Shown one piece after another: positions 33,999-42,612 of a stretch of 47,672 nucleotides of DNA. Positions within the stretch are counted from its first letter, which is position 1. The number at the start of each line of letters is the position of its first letter. The notes beneath the pieces are model-generated. The model was not told where the DNA came from and did no database searches. It was given only the letters and a program-made list of their open reading frames with translations. Location: positions 1-47,672 of the forward strand of contig SVEK01000023.1 of assembly GCA_015057405.1 (NCBI GenBank), read 5' to 3'. The stretch comes from Lachnospiraceae bacterium (GTDB taxonomy: Bacteria; Bacillota; Clostridia; Lachnospirales; Lachnospiraceae). The position numbers and the translations under genes are program-made.

Positions 33999-35048
33999 TT
34001 ATCTTCGCAGACAGGCGCATTTTCCATCAATTAGCGGAACAATCATATTAGCGCAAAGTATAGCATATGATACTCCTTCTGCTGACGTTCCGTGTATTCG
34101 CAATATTCCGGTGAGCACTCCCGCAAATGCTCCGTAAATACATTTACCGGCAAAACTCATGGGCGAGGTCACATAATCAGTTGCCATAAATATTATGCCA
34201 AACAACAAACCTCCCCCAAACATGTGGGCTCCGATATATCTTATATCTATCCCATTGTTGCTTATTAATGAATATATCACAATGTATCCAATAAAGGAAG
34301 TGATATATGCCATGGGAATGCACACTGTTATTACCTTGCGATACACAAGATACATTCCTCCCGCAATAATTGCCATAACCGAAACTTCACCAATGGTGCC
34401 GGCAGTTATTCCAAGAAACATGCCCCCAAGGTCGATATTATTCCCTGCCCCAAAAAGGGTTGCCTGGGGTGCAATACTATTCCCCGCACTAAAAGAGGTT
34501 GTCACTTGAGTCATGGATGATGTTTTTAATACTTCCAACGGTGTTGCCGAAGATACGGCGTCCGTTAACGGACAGATATATTCTGTCATCGGCTTTGCAA
34601 ATGATATATGAAGAAAGCATCTTGCCGCCAACGCAGGATTCATAATATTACATCCGATACCTCCATATAATTGCTTTACAATTATTATGGCAAATGCACT
34701 TCCTACAGCCGGTATCCATAACGGAACTGTTGGAGGTAAAGTAAGCGAAAGAAGGAGCCCTGTCAAAAATGCACTCATATCATTTACAGTAACTTCTCTG
34801 TGTGTAAGAAGCTGAAAAATAAGTTCACTTATCACAGCAGACAAAACTCCGGTCAGAATAATCAAAGCCGCATGCGCGCCAAACATTCCTATACCAAAAA
34901 ATGTAGCCGGAATCAATGACACACAAACGTCAGTCATTATCGTCGCTGTCGTAGTTATAGTTCTTATATGCGGAGCTCTTCTGTAAATATTATTATGTTT
35001 GACTTGTTCCTGTACAGTTAAGCCTTGTTTTACATCCTTTATAATCAT
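33999..35048 (-). CDS. rnfD: RnfD, ion-channel and FMN subunit
   Basis: 349 residues with about ten membrane helices. The motif GGIGCNIMNPALAARCFL is typical. The FMN attachment site reads DAVSSATPLEVL; most relatives have SGATPL, so the Gly is Ser here, while the Thr that carries FMN is kept. Couples electron flow to Na+ or H+ transport. A ribosome site (GGGAG) lies 13 bases upstream, a little far. Confidence 0.95.
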   Translation of the reverse strand: MIIKDVKQGLTVQEQVKHNNIYRRAPHIRTITTTATIMTDVCVSLIPATFFGIGMFGAHAALIILTGVLSAVISELIFQLLTHREVTVNDMSAFLTGLLLSLTLPPTVPLWIPAVGSAFAIIIVKQLYGGIGCNIMNPALAARCFLHISFAKPMTEYICPLTDAVSSATPLEVLKTSSMTQVTTSFSAGNSIAPQATLFGAGNNIDLGGMFLGITAGTIGEVSVMAIIAGGMYLVYRKVITVCIPMAYITSFIGYIVIYSLISNNGIDIRYIGAHMFGGGLLFGIIFMATDYVTSPMSFAGKCIYGAFAGVLTGILRIHGTSAEGVSYAILCANMIVPLIDGKCACLRR

Positions 35049-35091
35049 GTTATATGTTTTGCTCCCTGCAAAAATTCATGAAAAATAGTAC

Positions 35092-36528
35092 TTATTTTTT
35101 ACTAAATGTAGCGATAATGGCAGTAAGTTCTCTTCCGGCCGGACACACATAAGAACAACTTCCGCATTTCATGCATTCTTTTCCGCCATTCTTAATAAAT
35201 GATTTACCAGCACCGGATAATGCGCACTGAACAAGATTCACAGGTGAAAGTCCCATCGGGCACACCTCGATACATTTACCGCACCTTATGCATGAAGAAT
35301 CTTTAATTTCCTTGTTACACAGAGTCCCTTTAATACAGATTAAACCGTTTACGGAACCCGTAATGACAGTCTCATCAGAGAAAATAACATGCCCCATCAT
35401 AGGTCCTCCTGCAATAACCGTTACCGATTCTTCAATAATCCCCGCCTCATTAAGCACATCTTTACATGACACTCCAATCGGAACAAGATAATTGCCGGGA
35501 TATCTAACCCCATCTCCTGATACTGTTATTACCCTGTCTATCAAAGGTTTACGATATGCAATAGCTTCATATATTGCATTTACTGTATGAATATTACTGA
35601 CAACACATCCGACATCGGAAGGAAGCATTCCCGAATCCACTTGCCTTCCCGTTACAGACTTTACAAGTATTTTTTCTGCTCCCCGGGGATAAATTGAGGG
35701 CAGTGTAACAACTTGAATATCTGTTATTTTACCTGCCCGTATTACACCCTCCAGCGCATCATTTGCCCTCGGTGAAGTATTCAAATTCTGTTTTTCAAGT
35801 GCAATTATCCCCTTTACGGATAATTCTCCGGTATCATTCTTAAACCGCCCGGCTTTCTGTTCTTTCGAATAATTTTTATTGATTTTAACAACATTCGTAA
35901 TATTTTTTTCGTCACTCAACCGGCGAATTATCTCGCAGAGTCCAAGTACAATATTTTTCGGTTTTTCAACCATCAATCTATAGTCTGCCGTTAGATACGG
36001 TTCACACTCTGCGCCATTTGCTATAACATAATCTATGGATTTTTTTGCTGCCAGAGCGTACTTTGCATAGGTCGGATATCCTGCACCACCCATACCCATA
36101 ATCCCTGCCGAGCGCACGATGTCAATCAACTCACACATACCTTTTGAAAATTTCCCATCCGGGGACTGCTTTGTACAGTAGTTCTCCGTCTTCGTCCAAA
36201 TATATCTTTTCGTGTCAGAAGACTTGTTACCACGAACCACAATTGAATCCACCATCGTGCCGTCAACCGTTACTTTCTTGGCTATACCGATAACTGTCCC
36301 GTCAACGGAAGAATGGATACAGATTGACAAGCCTTTTGCTTCCTTTGCAATTAACTGTCCTCTTTTCACCTTATCACCCGGTTTAACTACGGGAATTGCC
36401 TGCTTTCCTATATGTTGTTTTAACGGAAATGAATACTCAGCCTCTTTTGCTTCTATCTCTATTATTGGTTTATCTTTTGTAAAATATTTTCCCACATGGG
36501 ATAATCCGGCAACCCCTTTATCTGCCAT
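35092..36528 (-). CDS. rnfC: RnfC, NADH/FMN-binding peripheral subunit
   Basis: 478 residues. The N-terminal barrel-sandwich has HIGKQAIPVVKPGDKVKRGQ. The NADH and FMN-binding region has GMGGAGYPTYAKYA and NGAECEPYLTADYRLM. Two 4Fe-4S motifs lie at the end: CIRCGKCIEVCPMG and CMKCGSCSYVCPAG. Cytoplasmic entry point for NADH. Its ATG lies 11 bases inside the end of spoIIID, so the two may be translationally coupled; no separate ribosome site was found. Confidence 0.95.
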   Translation of the reverse strand: MADKGVAGLSHVGKYFTKDKPIIEIEAKEAEYSFPLKQHIGKQAIPVVKPGDKVKRGQLIAKEAKGLSICIHSSVDGTVIGIAKKVTVDGTMVDSIVVRGNKSSDTKRYIWTKTENYCTKQSPDGKFSKGMCELIDIVRSAGIMGMGGAGYPTYAKYALAAKKSIDYVIANGAECEPYLTADYRLMVEKPKNIVLGLCEIIRRLSDEKNITNVVKINKNYSKEQKAGRFKNDTGELSVKGIIALEKQNLNTSPRANDALEGVIRAGKITDIQVVTLPSIYPRGAEKILVKSVTGRQVDSGMLPSDVGCVVSNIHTVNAIYEAIAYRKPLIDRVITVSGDGVRYPGNYLVPIGVSCKDVLNEAGIIEESVTVIAGGPMMGHVIFSDETVITGSVNGLICIKGTLCNKEIKDSSCIRCGKCIEVCPMGLSPVNLVQCALSGAGKSFIKNGGKECMKCGSCSYVCPAGRELTAIIATFSKK

Positions 36529-36778
36529 ATTGCTTATGAAGGTATTTCTCTCTCGTAGCCATCCCGCCTCTTATATGACGTTCAGATTTGTTGATGTCAA
36601 GCACTTGTCTTGCATCACTCGCAAGTGAGGGATTAATTTGCATAAGTCGTTCGGTTACGTCTTTGTGTACGGTTGATTTACTAATCCCAAACTTACCCGC
36701 AGTCTGTCTTACCGTCGCATTAGATGCAATTATGTAGTTGGCAATTGCAATTGCCCTCTCTTCAATATACTGTTTCAC
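36518..36778 (-). CDS. spoIIID: Stage III sporulation transcription factor SpoIIID
   Basis: 86 residues, the normal size. The helix-turn-helix TVRQTAGKFGISKSTVHKDV and basic C-terminal arm (HIRGGMATREKYLHKQYG) are as in SpoIIID of Bacillus and Clostridia. It controls mother-cell genes after sigma-E becomes active. The start is GTG, preceded by GGGGGT. A sigma-E promoter lies just upstream. Its presence shows the organism can probably form spores. Confidence 0.95.
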   Translation of the reverse strand: MKQYIEERAIAIANYIIASNATVRQTAGKFGISKSTVHKDVTERLMQINPSLASDARQVLDINKSERHIRGGMATREKYLHKQYGR

Positions 36779-36800
36779 TTAAAAACCCCCGGGGCTTCAT
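36681..36800 (+). repeat. Left copy of the direct repeat, spoIIID 5' segment
   Basis: The 5' third of spoIIID and its leader up to CTTCAT matches 41729-41842 with a handful of substitutions and one 6-base gap. Both copies have the same orientation. Confidence 0.9.
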
Positions 36801-36811
36801 ACATTCTATAC

Positions 36812-36840
36812 AGTGTATGAGCAGCCGAGGGTGATTATGC
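36812..36840 (-). promoter_or_regulatory. Sigma-E promoter of spoIIID
   Basis: On the minus strand GCATAAT (36834-36840), 14 bases, then CATACACT (36812-36819). The sigma-E consensus is KMATATT-N14-CATACANT: the -35 matches 6 of 7 and the -10 is perfect. An imperfect hairpin partly overlaps the -10 and leader. Confidence 0.75.
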
Positions 36841-36879
36841 CATTATCAACTTTAACGTTTAAAATTTAATCATCAGATT

Positions 36880-37064
36880 CATTATTATCCAAATACTTCG
36901 CTAGCTCCTCCACTAACTCATACGCCTTTGTTCCCGGCGCAATTTCTGTCAGTGTTTTACCTTCTCCATCTTTTATATTTTTCTTTACTCAACTTCTCTG
37001 CCCGTTCCACAGCACTGTTGAAATGCTCAGTAGTAAACTGTCTTTATCGTAAACACACCGGATT
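36880..37064 (-). pseudogene. Internally deleted rloB remnant
   Basis: 36890-36985 matches the 3' end of intact rloB near 41944-42035 (same LVEELAKYL and TKAYELV coding). It then jumps to DNA matching 42265-42356, so about 240 bases of the middle are missing, and the 5' end is absent. The remnant runs straight into the stop codon of the reductase gene. It no longer encodes a complete protein. Confidence 0.85.
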
Positions 37065-38720
37065 TCATCCCACATCCAAGTCCTCTATAATTTGCAATAC
37101 CTGCTGCAAATTTTTCTTTCCGAAATATACATGCTCATCGTTAATTACCATACACGGAACACTCATAACCTTGTATTTATTTCTCAGACTTTCATAATGC
37201 TGAATGTCATAAATTTCTGTGGTGATATGCTCTCCGACTGCTGCCATGTGCTGGGCTGCAATTACCAAATCCGGACACATCGTACAGGATAAAGATATCA
37301 ATATTTTAATATCCACTTGTTTTTTGATATCTTTAATTCGCTTTCTAATATCCTCATCCATTGCCTGTCCCGGACCTGCAGCATTGTATATTCCAAGCAC
37401 AAATGAAGTGAATTCATGACCTCCCGGAACGCCATGGAAAGCAAGGCCTGTATAGATATCATCTTTATACAATTTAACGGATGGTGCAAATTCATCACTA
37501 TAATCTGTCACAAGTTCCATAGACAATTTATCCGTCATTGCTGTCAATGCTTCTACATATTTCTGTAACTCCTTAGATACCAAGCGTTGATCCAAATATA
37601 GTTTCAACACCAGGGTATTTTCCATTTTTTCAAAAACACTTTCTAACTGTGCACGTAATTCCGGCGTGAATAGACCATCACCATGTGTTTTATTTTCTTC
37701 ATCTGACACTTTTTGCGTCTTTCCGGCAAACACCTTCTCTCGCATTACCGGCTCCTCGGTGCGAAGCCCGGTTCTGCTCTGCACTTTTGCCACATATTTT
37801 TCCAGTTCTGTGGCTGCCAGGGCACCGTCACTTGTTGCTGTTACTACCTGCCTGAGTGGTTTAATGCAAATGTCCCCGGCTGCATACAGTCCATCCACAC
37901 TTGTTTTCTGAGATTTGTCCGTAATGATATATCCCTGCTCGTTCAATTCCGCAATATCTTTTGCCAAATCCGTCTCAGGCGCATAACCTGCGAATACAAA
38001 TATTCCGAAGTTTTCTCCTTCTTTTGTGTGATACTCTGTAACCTCGCCGGTGGTACTATTATTGTAGCGGATATAATTTAGCCCGTCTTCTCCTTTTACC
38101 TCTTCCACCACTGTATTTGTTATTACTGTTATTTTTTCATGGTTTCGTGCTTGTTCTGCCACCGACTCTGCACAGGAAAAATCTTTTCCTCGCATTATAA
38201 TAGTAACATGGCTGGCAAATTTGGTCAAAAAGATACTTTCTTCTGCGGCAGCATATCCGCCACCTATGACAAATACTTCTTTCCCCGTAAAAAATTCTCC
38301 GTCACATGTGGCACAATATGCAACGCCTCTTCCTCTATATTCTGTCTCACCTTTAAATCCTACCATTTTAGGACGCGCTCCGGTCGCCAGCAATACACCC
38401 AGACATTTAAAGTCTCCTCGATTAGTACGCACAATTTTCACATCTTCTTTTAAATCAAGTCCTGTTGCTTCAGCTATTAAAAAGTCCGCACCAAAATATT
38501 CTGCCTGCAAATACATGGTATCTGTCAGCTCTTTTCCGCTGCATTTCCCTACCCCGGGATAATTTACCACTTCATGGGTAATTGTTATTTGGCCCCCAAA
38601 CTGCTCTTTTTCCAATACTAAGACACGATATTTTGCGCGGGTGAGGTATATGGCGGCGGAAAGTCCTGCCGGTCCACCGCCTACAATTACCACATCATAA
38701 AGATTTTCTTTATCTGCCAT
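37065..38720 (-). CDS. AhpF-like NAD(P)H:peroxiredoxin reductase with permuted domains
   Basis: 551 residues. Residues 1-310 are a thioredoxin-reductase unit: FAD motif VIVGGGPAGLSAAIYL (11-26), active-site CATC (C136, C139), NAD(P) motif VIGGGYAAAEES (151-162) and the FAD motif VDGLYAAGDICIK. After a linker, about 350-551 is a double thioredoxin-fold domain with CTMC (C479, C482) and the cis-Pro segment SVPCMVIND. E. coli AhpF has the same parts in the opposite order. It passes electrons to AhpC, whose stop overlaps this ATG in a TAATG junction, so they form one operon. The 3' end borders the rloB remnant. Confidence 0.9.
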   Translation of the reverse strand: MADKENLYDVVIVGGGPAGLSAAIYLTRAKYRVLVLEKEQFGGQITITHEVVNYPGVGKCSGKELTDTMYLQAEYFGADFLIAEATGLDLKEDVKIVRTNRGDFKCLGVLLATGARPKMVGFKGETEYRGRGVAYCATCDGEFFTGKEVFVIGGGYAAAEESIFLTKFASHVTIIMRGKDFSCAESVAEQARNHEKITVITNTVVEEVKGEDGLNYIRYNNSTTGEVTEYHTKEGENFGIFVFAGYAPETDLAKDIAELNEQGYIITDKSQKTSVDGLYAAGDICIKPLRQVVTATSDGALAATELEKYVAKVQSRTGLRTEEPVMREKVFAGKTQKVSDEENKTHGDGLFTPELRAQLESVFEKMENTLVLKLYLDQRLVSKELQKYVEALTAMTDKLSMELVTDYSDEFAPSVKLYKDDIYTGLAFHGVPGGHEFTSFVLGIYNAAGPGQAMDEDIRKRIKDIKKQVDIKILISLSCTMCPDLVIAAQHMAAVGEHITTEIYDIQHYESLRNKYKVMSVPCMVINDEHVYFGKKNLQQVLQIIEDLDVG

Positions 38721-39283
38721 TATAACTGTCCAACCAAATCAAGGCTTGGTTTTAAGGTCTCAGCACCCGGTTTCCAGTTGGCAGGACATACCTGGTCTCC
38801 GTGGGCATGCACAAACTGACATGCTTGCACCTTACGAAGCAATTCCTCTGCATTTCTACCTACGTTTCCGGCAGTTACCTCATAACCCACAATTTTTCCT
38901 TCCGGATTGATGATAAAAGTACCACGCTCTGCTAATCCGTCTGCCTCAATAAACACTTCAAAATCTTTAGAAATGGAATGCGTTGGATCTGCCAGCATAG
39001 GATATTTGATTTTACGGATACGTTCAGATGCATCATGCCATGCTTTATGCACAAAATGTGTGTCAGTAGATACGGAATAAATTTCGCATCCGATTTCCCT
39101 GAACTGTTCATACTTTTCTGCCAAGTCCTCCAATTCTGTAGGACATACAAACGTAAAGTCTGCGGGATAGAAAAAGAACACATTCCATTTTCCTAAAATG
39201 TCTTCCTTGGATACCATCTTAAAATTCTTTTCATGAAATGCGTAAGTTTTAAAATCTGCAATTTCTTTGTTAATCATTGACAT
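38720..39283 (-). CDS. ahpC: Alkyl hydroperoxide reductase peroxiredoxin subunit
   Basis: 187 residues, normal length. The peroxidatic Cys is C47 in ADFTFVCPTEL; the resolving Cys is C166 in DQVCPANWKPG: a typical 2-Cys peroxiredoxin that reduces H2O2 and organic peroxides. AAGGAGT precedes the ATG. It is the first gene of the ahpC-reductase operon. No PerR-type box was recognised upstream. Confidence 0.96.
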   Translation of the reverse strand: MSMINKEIADFKTYAFHEKNFKMVSKEDILGKWNVFFFYPADFTFVCPTELEDLAEKYEQFREIGCEIYSVSTDTHFVHKAWHDASERIRKIKYPMLADPTHSISKDFEVFIEADGLAERGTFIINPEGKIVGYEVTAGNVGRNAEELLRKVQACQFVHAHGDQVCPANWKPGAETLKPSLDLVGQL

Positions 39284-39349
39284 AGCGATTACTCCTTTTT
39301 TTTATTTTTTGAGAACATCCCAATGATTAGTTTGTCCCAATTCTTACGA

Positions 39350-39378
39350 AATACACATATTTATTAATAAAAAGGCAA
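39350..39378 (-). promoter_or_regulatory. Probable ahpC promoter
   Basis: Minus strand TTGCCT (39373-39378), 17 bases, TGTATT (39350-39355). Moderate match, in the 133-base gap between divergent ahpC and the MFS gene. Confidence 0.4.
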
Positions 39379-39416
39379 TACTATCTATTGTTTAACAAAA
39401 AAAATGAGGTGCATGT

Positions 39417-40844
39417 ATGGAACACTATAAAAATACAAATTACATGAAGGGATTTCTTCCCTATGCACTTGCAGCTTTCCTTGTAGGCATTGTAGGCGGA
39501 CTCTCTACTGTACTTGGCCCCGCCTTTATGTTGGACATGAATTTAGCATACAACAATACTACCTGGTCCGCTCTGGCTCAAGCGATATCTACCGCGGCCT
39601 GCTCTCCCATTCTCGGAAAACTGGGAGATATATTAGGTAGGAGAAAAACACTTTTATTAGGAATCCTTGTCTTTGCCCTTGGTTCCATCCTAAGTGCTCT
39701 TTCTACCTCCCTTCTGTTTCTGCTCATAGCAAGATTTGTAGTAGGAATTGGTACCGCAGCCATTGCACCCACAGTTATGTCCTATATCATTACTGAATTT
39801 CCACCCCGGCAGATTGCCAAAGGATTCTCCCTTTATATGTTGATTTCCAGTGCAGCTGTTATCTTTGGTCCAACCCTTGGGGGAGTGATTCTGGAGATTT
39901 CCGGTTGGAGAACACTTATGTGGGTTTCTTCTGCCATATGTATTGTATTCTTATTACTATGCTTTTTTACACTTCCCAAACAGACCTTTGTAAGAAAACC
40001 CTTACTGAATTTTGACTTTATCGGAGCTTTTTTTGTAATTGTTTTTTTTAGTCTATTGCTTTGTGTGCCTTCTTTTGGACAGAACTTTGGATGGACATCC
40101 ACTCCGTTTCTACTGGTACTTACCTTGGCACTTATCACTTTAGTAGTGTTGGCAGTAACAGAAAAAAAAGCAAAGAATCCAATTCTTATCAGATCATTTA
40201 TGGCTCGAAAAGCCTTCATCCTGCCTGTTATCATTCTTTTTTTAACTCAGGGATTAATGCAGGCAAACATGACTAATACCATTGTATTTGTAAATTACAC
40301 CCAGCCAACAAATACCGTCATTTCCGGATATGCAATTTCGATAATGTATGTAGGAATGTCTCTTGGCGCCATTCTCTTAGGTCCTTTGGCTGACCGCTTT
40401 GAGCCGAAACGCATTTTGACCGGCTCTCTTATACTCACAGGCATTGGTTGCGGAATTATACTCTTATTTTCTCAAATCACACCTCTCTTTCTATTGGCAG
40501 CTTCCCTTTGTATTTTAGGTTTTGGGCTCGGGGCGAATGCTACTATTTTCATGAAGATTGTTCTCTCCAATCTGCCTATGGAAACTGCAGGCACCGGGAC
40601 CGGTATCTATGGACTTTTCAGAGACCTTGCAGCCCCCTTTGGTGTTGCAGTGTTTGTCCCCATGTTTACCAATGAAATCACACGCCAATCTGCGGATACT
40701 ACTGTGAATTTATCAACGTCGCAGATTGCCGTTAACTCCATCCACATGCTTGCTATGATAGAACTGGTCTGCGTAGCTATAGGTATTTTTATTGTTCAGT
40801 TACTACCTAAAATCTATCAAAATAATCATTTAAAAGGAGACTAA
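39417..40844 (+). CDS. MFS transporter, DHA2-like
   Basis: 475 residues with about 12-14 membrane helices. The motif GKLGDILGRRKTLLLG between helices 2 and 3 is the MFS signature, and RFVVGIGTAAIAPTVMSYI resembles the drug-exporter motif of DHA families. GAGGTG lies 6 bases before the ATG. It is followed after 5 bases by a hydroxysteroid-dehydrogenase-like gene, so the transported compound may be a bile acid or a similar sterol, in or out; this is inference. A multidrug exporter is the plain alternative. Confidence 0.88.
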   Translation: MEHYKNTNYMKGFLPYALAAFLVGIVGGLSTVLGPAFMLDMNLAYNNTTWSALAQAISTAACSPILGKLGDILGRRKTLLLGILVFALGSILSALSTSLLFLLIARFVVGIGTAAIAPTVMSYIITEFPPRQIAKGFSLYMLISSAAVIFGPTLGGVILEISGWRTLMWVSSAICIVFLLLCFFTLPKQTFVRKPLLNFDFIGAFFVIVFFSLLLCVPSFGQNFGWTSTPFLLVLTLALITLVVLAVTEKKAKNPILIRSFMARKAFILPVIILFLTQGLMQANMTNTIVFVNYTQPTNTVISGYAISIMYVGMSLGAILLGPLADRFEPKRILTGSLILTGIGCGIILLFSQITPLFLLAASLCILGFGLGANATIFMKIVLSNLPMETAGTGTGIYGLFRDLAAPFGVAVFVPMFTNEITRQSADTTVNLSTSQIAVNSIHMLAMIELVCVAIGIFIVQLLPKIYQNNHLKGD

Positions 40845-40849
40845 CTATC

Positions 40850-41650
40850 ATGAGATTAGAAAACAAAGTCATTTTGATAACAGCCTCTACCAGAGGAATA
40901 GGACTTGCCTGTGTAAAGGCGTGCGCTAAGGAAGGTGCCATCGTCTATATGGCAGCGCGAAACTTAGAAACTGCTGAGAAAACTGCAAACGAATTAAATG
41001 CACAGGGATATCGTGTAAAATATGTTTATAACGACGCCGGCAAACCGGACACCTTTTTATCCATGATTGATGAAGTTGTGAAAAATGAGGGACGTCTCGA
41101 TGTACTGGTAAACAACTTCGGCGTTTCCAATCTTCAAAAGGATTTAGATTTTTCTAATACAAATATCAACGATTACCTGGATATTGTAACGCTAAATCTT
41201 AGAAGTGTATTTATGGCCAGCCAGGCTGCCACAAAGTATATGGCAAAACAAGGCGGAGGAAGCATTGTTAATATTTCTTCCATCGGTGGATTGGTGCCGG
41301 ATATTTCACAAGTTGCTTACGGTAGTAGCAAAGCGGCCATCAACTATCTTACAAAACTGATTGCTGTCCACGAAGCCACCCATCATATCCGTTGCAATGC
41401 CGTCCTTCCCGGAATGACGGCAACTGAGGCCGTTAAAAATCATCTCTCTGAGGACTTCCGCAATTTGTTTCTTCGTCACATACCCCTGAAGAAAATTGGA
41501 CTGCCTGCAGAAATAGCTGCAGCAGTAGTCTATTTTGCCAGCGACGAATCTGCTTACACCACCGGGCAAATTCTTGCAGTTTCCGGGGGATTTGGTCTCG
41601 CCACTCCTATTTACGGAGATGTTACCGACACAAACGCTTCCAGATCTTAA
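40850..41650 (+). CDS. Short-chain dehydrogenase, 7-alpha-hydroxysteroid-dehydrogenase-like
   Basis: 266 residues. Classical SDR: TASTRGIG cofactor loop (11-18), N116, catalytic S144, Y157 and K161 in YGSSK. From memory of clostridial 7-alpha-HSDHs, several stretches look alike: LVNNFGVSNLQKDLD, IRCNAVLPGMTAT, and the ending VSGGFGLATPIYG. 7-alpha-HSDHs oxidise the 7-hydroxyl of cholate-type bile acids using NAD(P)+. An Arg after the glycine loop (AARN near 36-38) would favour NADP+, but this is uncertain. It forms an operon with the MFS gene; AAAGGAG lies inside the end of that gene. Generic SDRs of other substrates remain possible. Confidence 0.8.
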   Translation: MRLENKVILITASTRGIGLACVKACAKEGAIVYMAARNLETAEKTANELNAQGYRVKYVYNDAGKPDTFLSMIDEVVKNEGRLDVLVNNFGVSNLQKDLDFSNTNINDYLDIVTLNLRSVFMASQAATKYMAKQGGGSIVNISSIGGLVPDISQVAYGSSKAAINYLTKLIAVHEATHHIRCNAVLPGMTATEAVKNHLSEDFRNLFLRHIPLKKIGLPAEIAAAVVYFASDESAYTTGQILAVSGGFGLATPIYGDVTDTNASRS

Positions 41651-41728
41651 TACTGAATTCAAGTAGGTCGATATTCGCTCATACATCCACATATCGTTCT
41701 ATATTGTTACTTCTGTAAGTACGTTATG

Positions 41729-41842
41729 CTAATCCCAAACTTACCCGCGGTCTGTCTTACCGCCGCGTTAGATGCAATTATGTAGTTGGCAATTGCCCTC
41801 TCTTCAATATATTGTTTCACTTAAAAACCCCCGGGGCTTCAT
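41729..41842 (-). pseudogene. spoIIID 5' remnant (right copy of the direct repeat)
   Basis: Carries the spoIIID leader from CTTCAT, the GTG start and about 31 codons, with an in-frame 6-base deletion (AIAIANY becomes AIANY) and a few substitutions. It then stops matching at 41729. The sigma-E promoter is missing: the leader is joined directly to sequence equal to 36879-36899. Non-functional. Confidence 0.9.
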
Positions 41843-41913
41843 TATTATCCAAATACTTCTTATGACAATCCAAATAGTAGACGATTTCTTCGTAATGATA
41901 ACATTTTGTTTTT

Positions 41914-42612
41914 TCACCTAAATGTATCTTGTTCTTCCTCCGGCAAATACTTCGCCAGTTCCTCAACTAACTCATACACCTTTGTTCCCGGCGCAATTTC
42001 TGTCGGTGTTTTACCTTCTCCATCTTTTATAATTCTCTTTGCATAGCGAATTGCAAGCTTCGGATTCCCATGCTCCATAAGAATTCCAAAGATATCCTGC
42101 ATATTCTTTTGATACTTTACAATTCCAAGCTCCTTGAACTTGTCATTTAAAAATGCGATATACTCCGCCCTGTGGTTATTGGCAGTGTAATAAGCAAAAT
42201 GAAGCAAAAACCAAAACTCAATACACTCATTACTCCATGCAGTATGATATTGCAAATCCGGATTTTCTTTATTCAACTTCCTTGCCCGTTCCACAACACC
42301 ATTAAAATGTTCAGCAGGAAAACTGTCTTTATCATAGACACACCAGATTTGCCCCTTTTTGATCTTGTTCTTCTTCACGTAATCTTCTGCCATACCAATC
42401 ACACGCATAGTTTCTGCCTGGCAAGGTTCTATCTCAATGAGCACCATGTCCTTGTAAACAGAATTTTCCTCAATCAGCTTCTTAAATCCCGTAAAATATG
42501 CTGGTTCTGTCTGCTGACCTTCGCAAAAAATATAATACCTATATAGCTTCTGCTCCATATGCTCTTGGCGACGCTTTTTCTTCCACTTCTCCATTCCGGC
42601 TTTTTTAGGCAT
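41914..42612 (-). CDS. rloB: RloB-like protein, partner of the AAA ATPase (AbiLii-like)
   Basis: 232 residues. RloB-family motifs are YIFCEGQQTEPAYF (28-40), IWCVYDKDSF with DxD at 94-96, and NECIEFWFLLHF. A Glu in the first motif and DxD in the second recall Toprim folds, so a metal-dependent nuclease role is plausible but not shown. The start has GGGGG 7 bases before the ATG and overlaps the ATPase gene by 8 bases. RloA/RloB pairs occur in restriction loci and resemble the AbiL phage-abortive system. Here it borders the duplicated island. Confidence 0.85.
   Translation of the reverse strand: MPKKAGMEKWKKKRRQEHMEQKLYRYYIFCEGQQTEPAYFTGFKKLIEENSVYKDMVLIEIEPCQAETMRVIGMAEDYVKKNKIKKGQIWCVYDKDSFPAEHFNGVVERARKLNKENPDLQYHTAWSNECIEFWFLLHFAYYTANNHRAEYIAFLNDKFKELGIVKYQKNMQDIFGILMEHGNPKLAIRYAKRIIKDGEGKTPTEIAPGTKVYELVEELAKYLPEEEQDTFR

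Noticed and set aside
36880-37064. Possible small gene between spoIIID and the reductase
   Set aside because: All recognisable sequence is a deleted copy of rloB; no intact frame or ribosome site.
39284-39416. PerR box between ahpC and the MFS gene
   Set aside because: No stretch resembling TTATAATNATTATAA was found.
36690-41842. Insertion sequence or composite transposon at the island
   Set aside because: The flanking repeats are pieces of host-type genes; no transposase, terminal inverted repeats or target duplication was seen.
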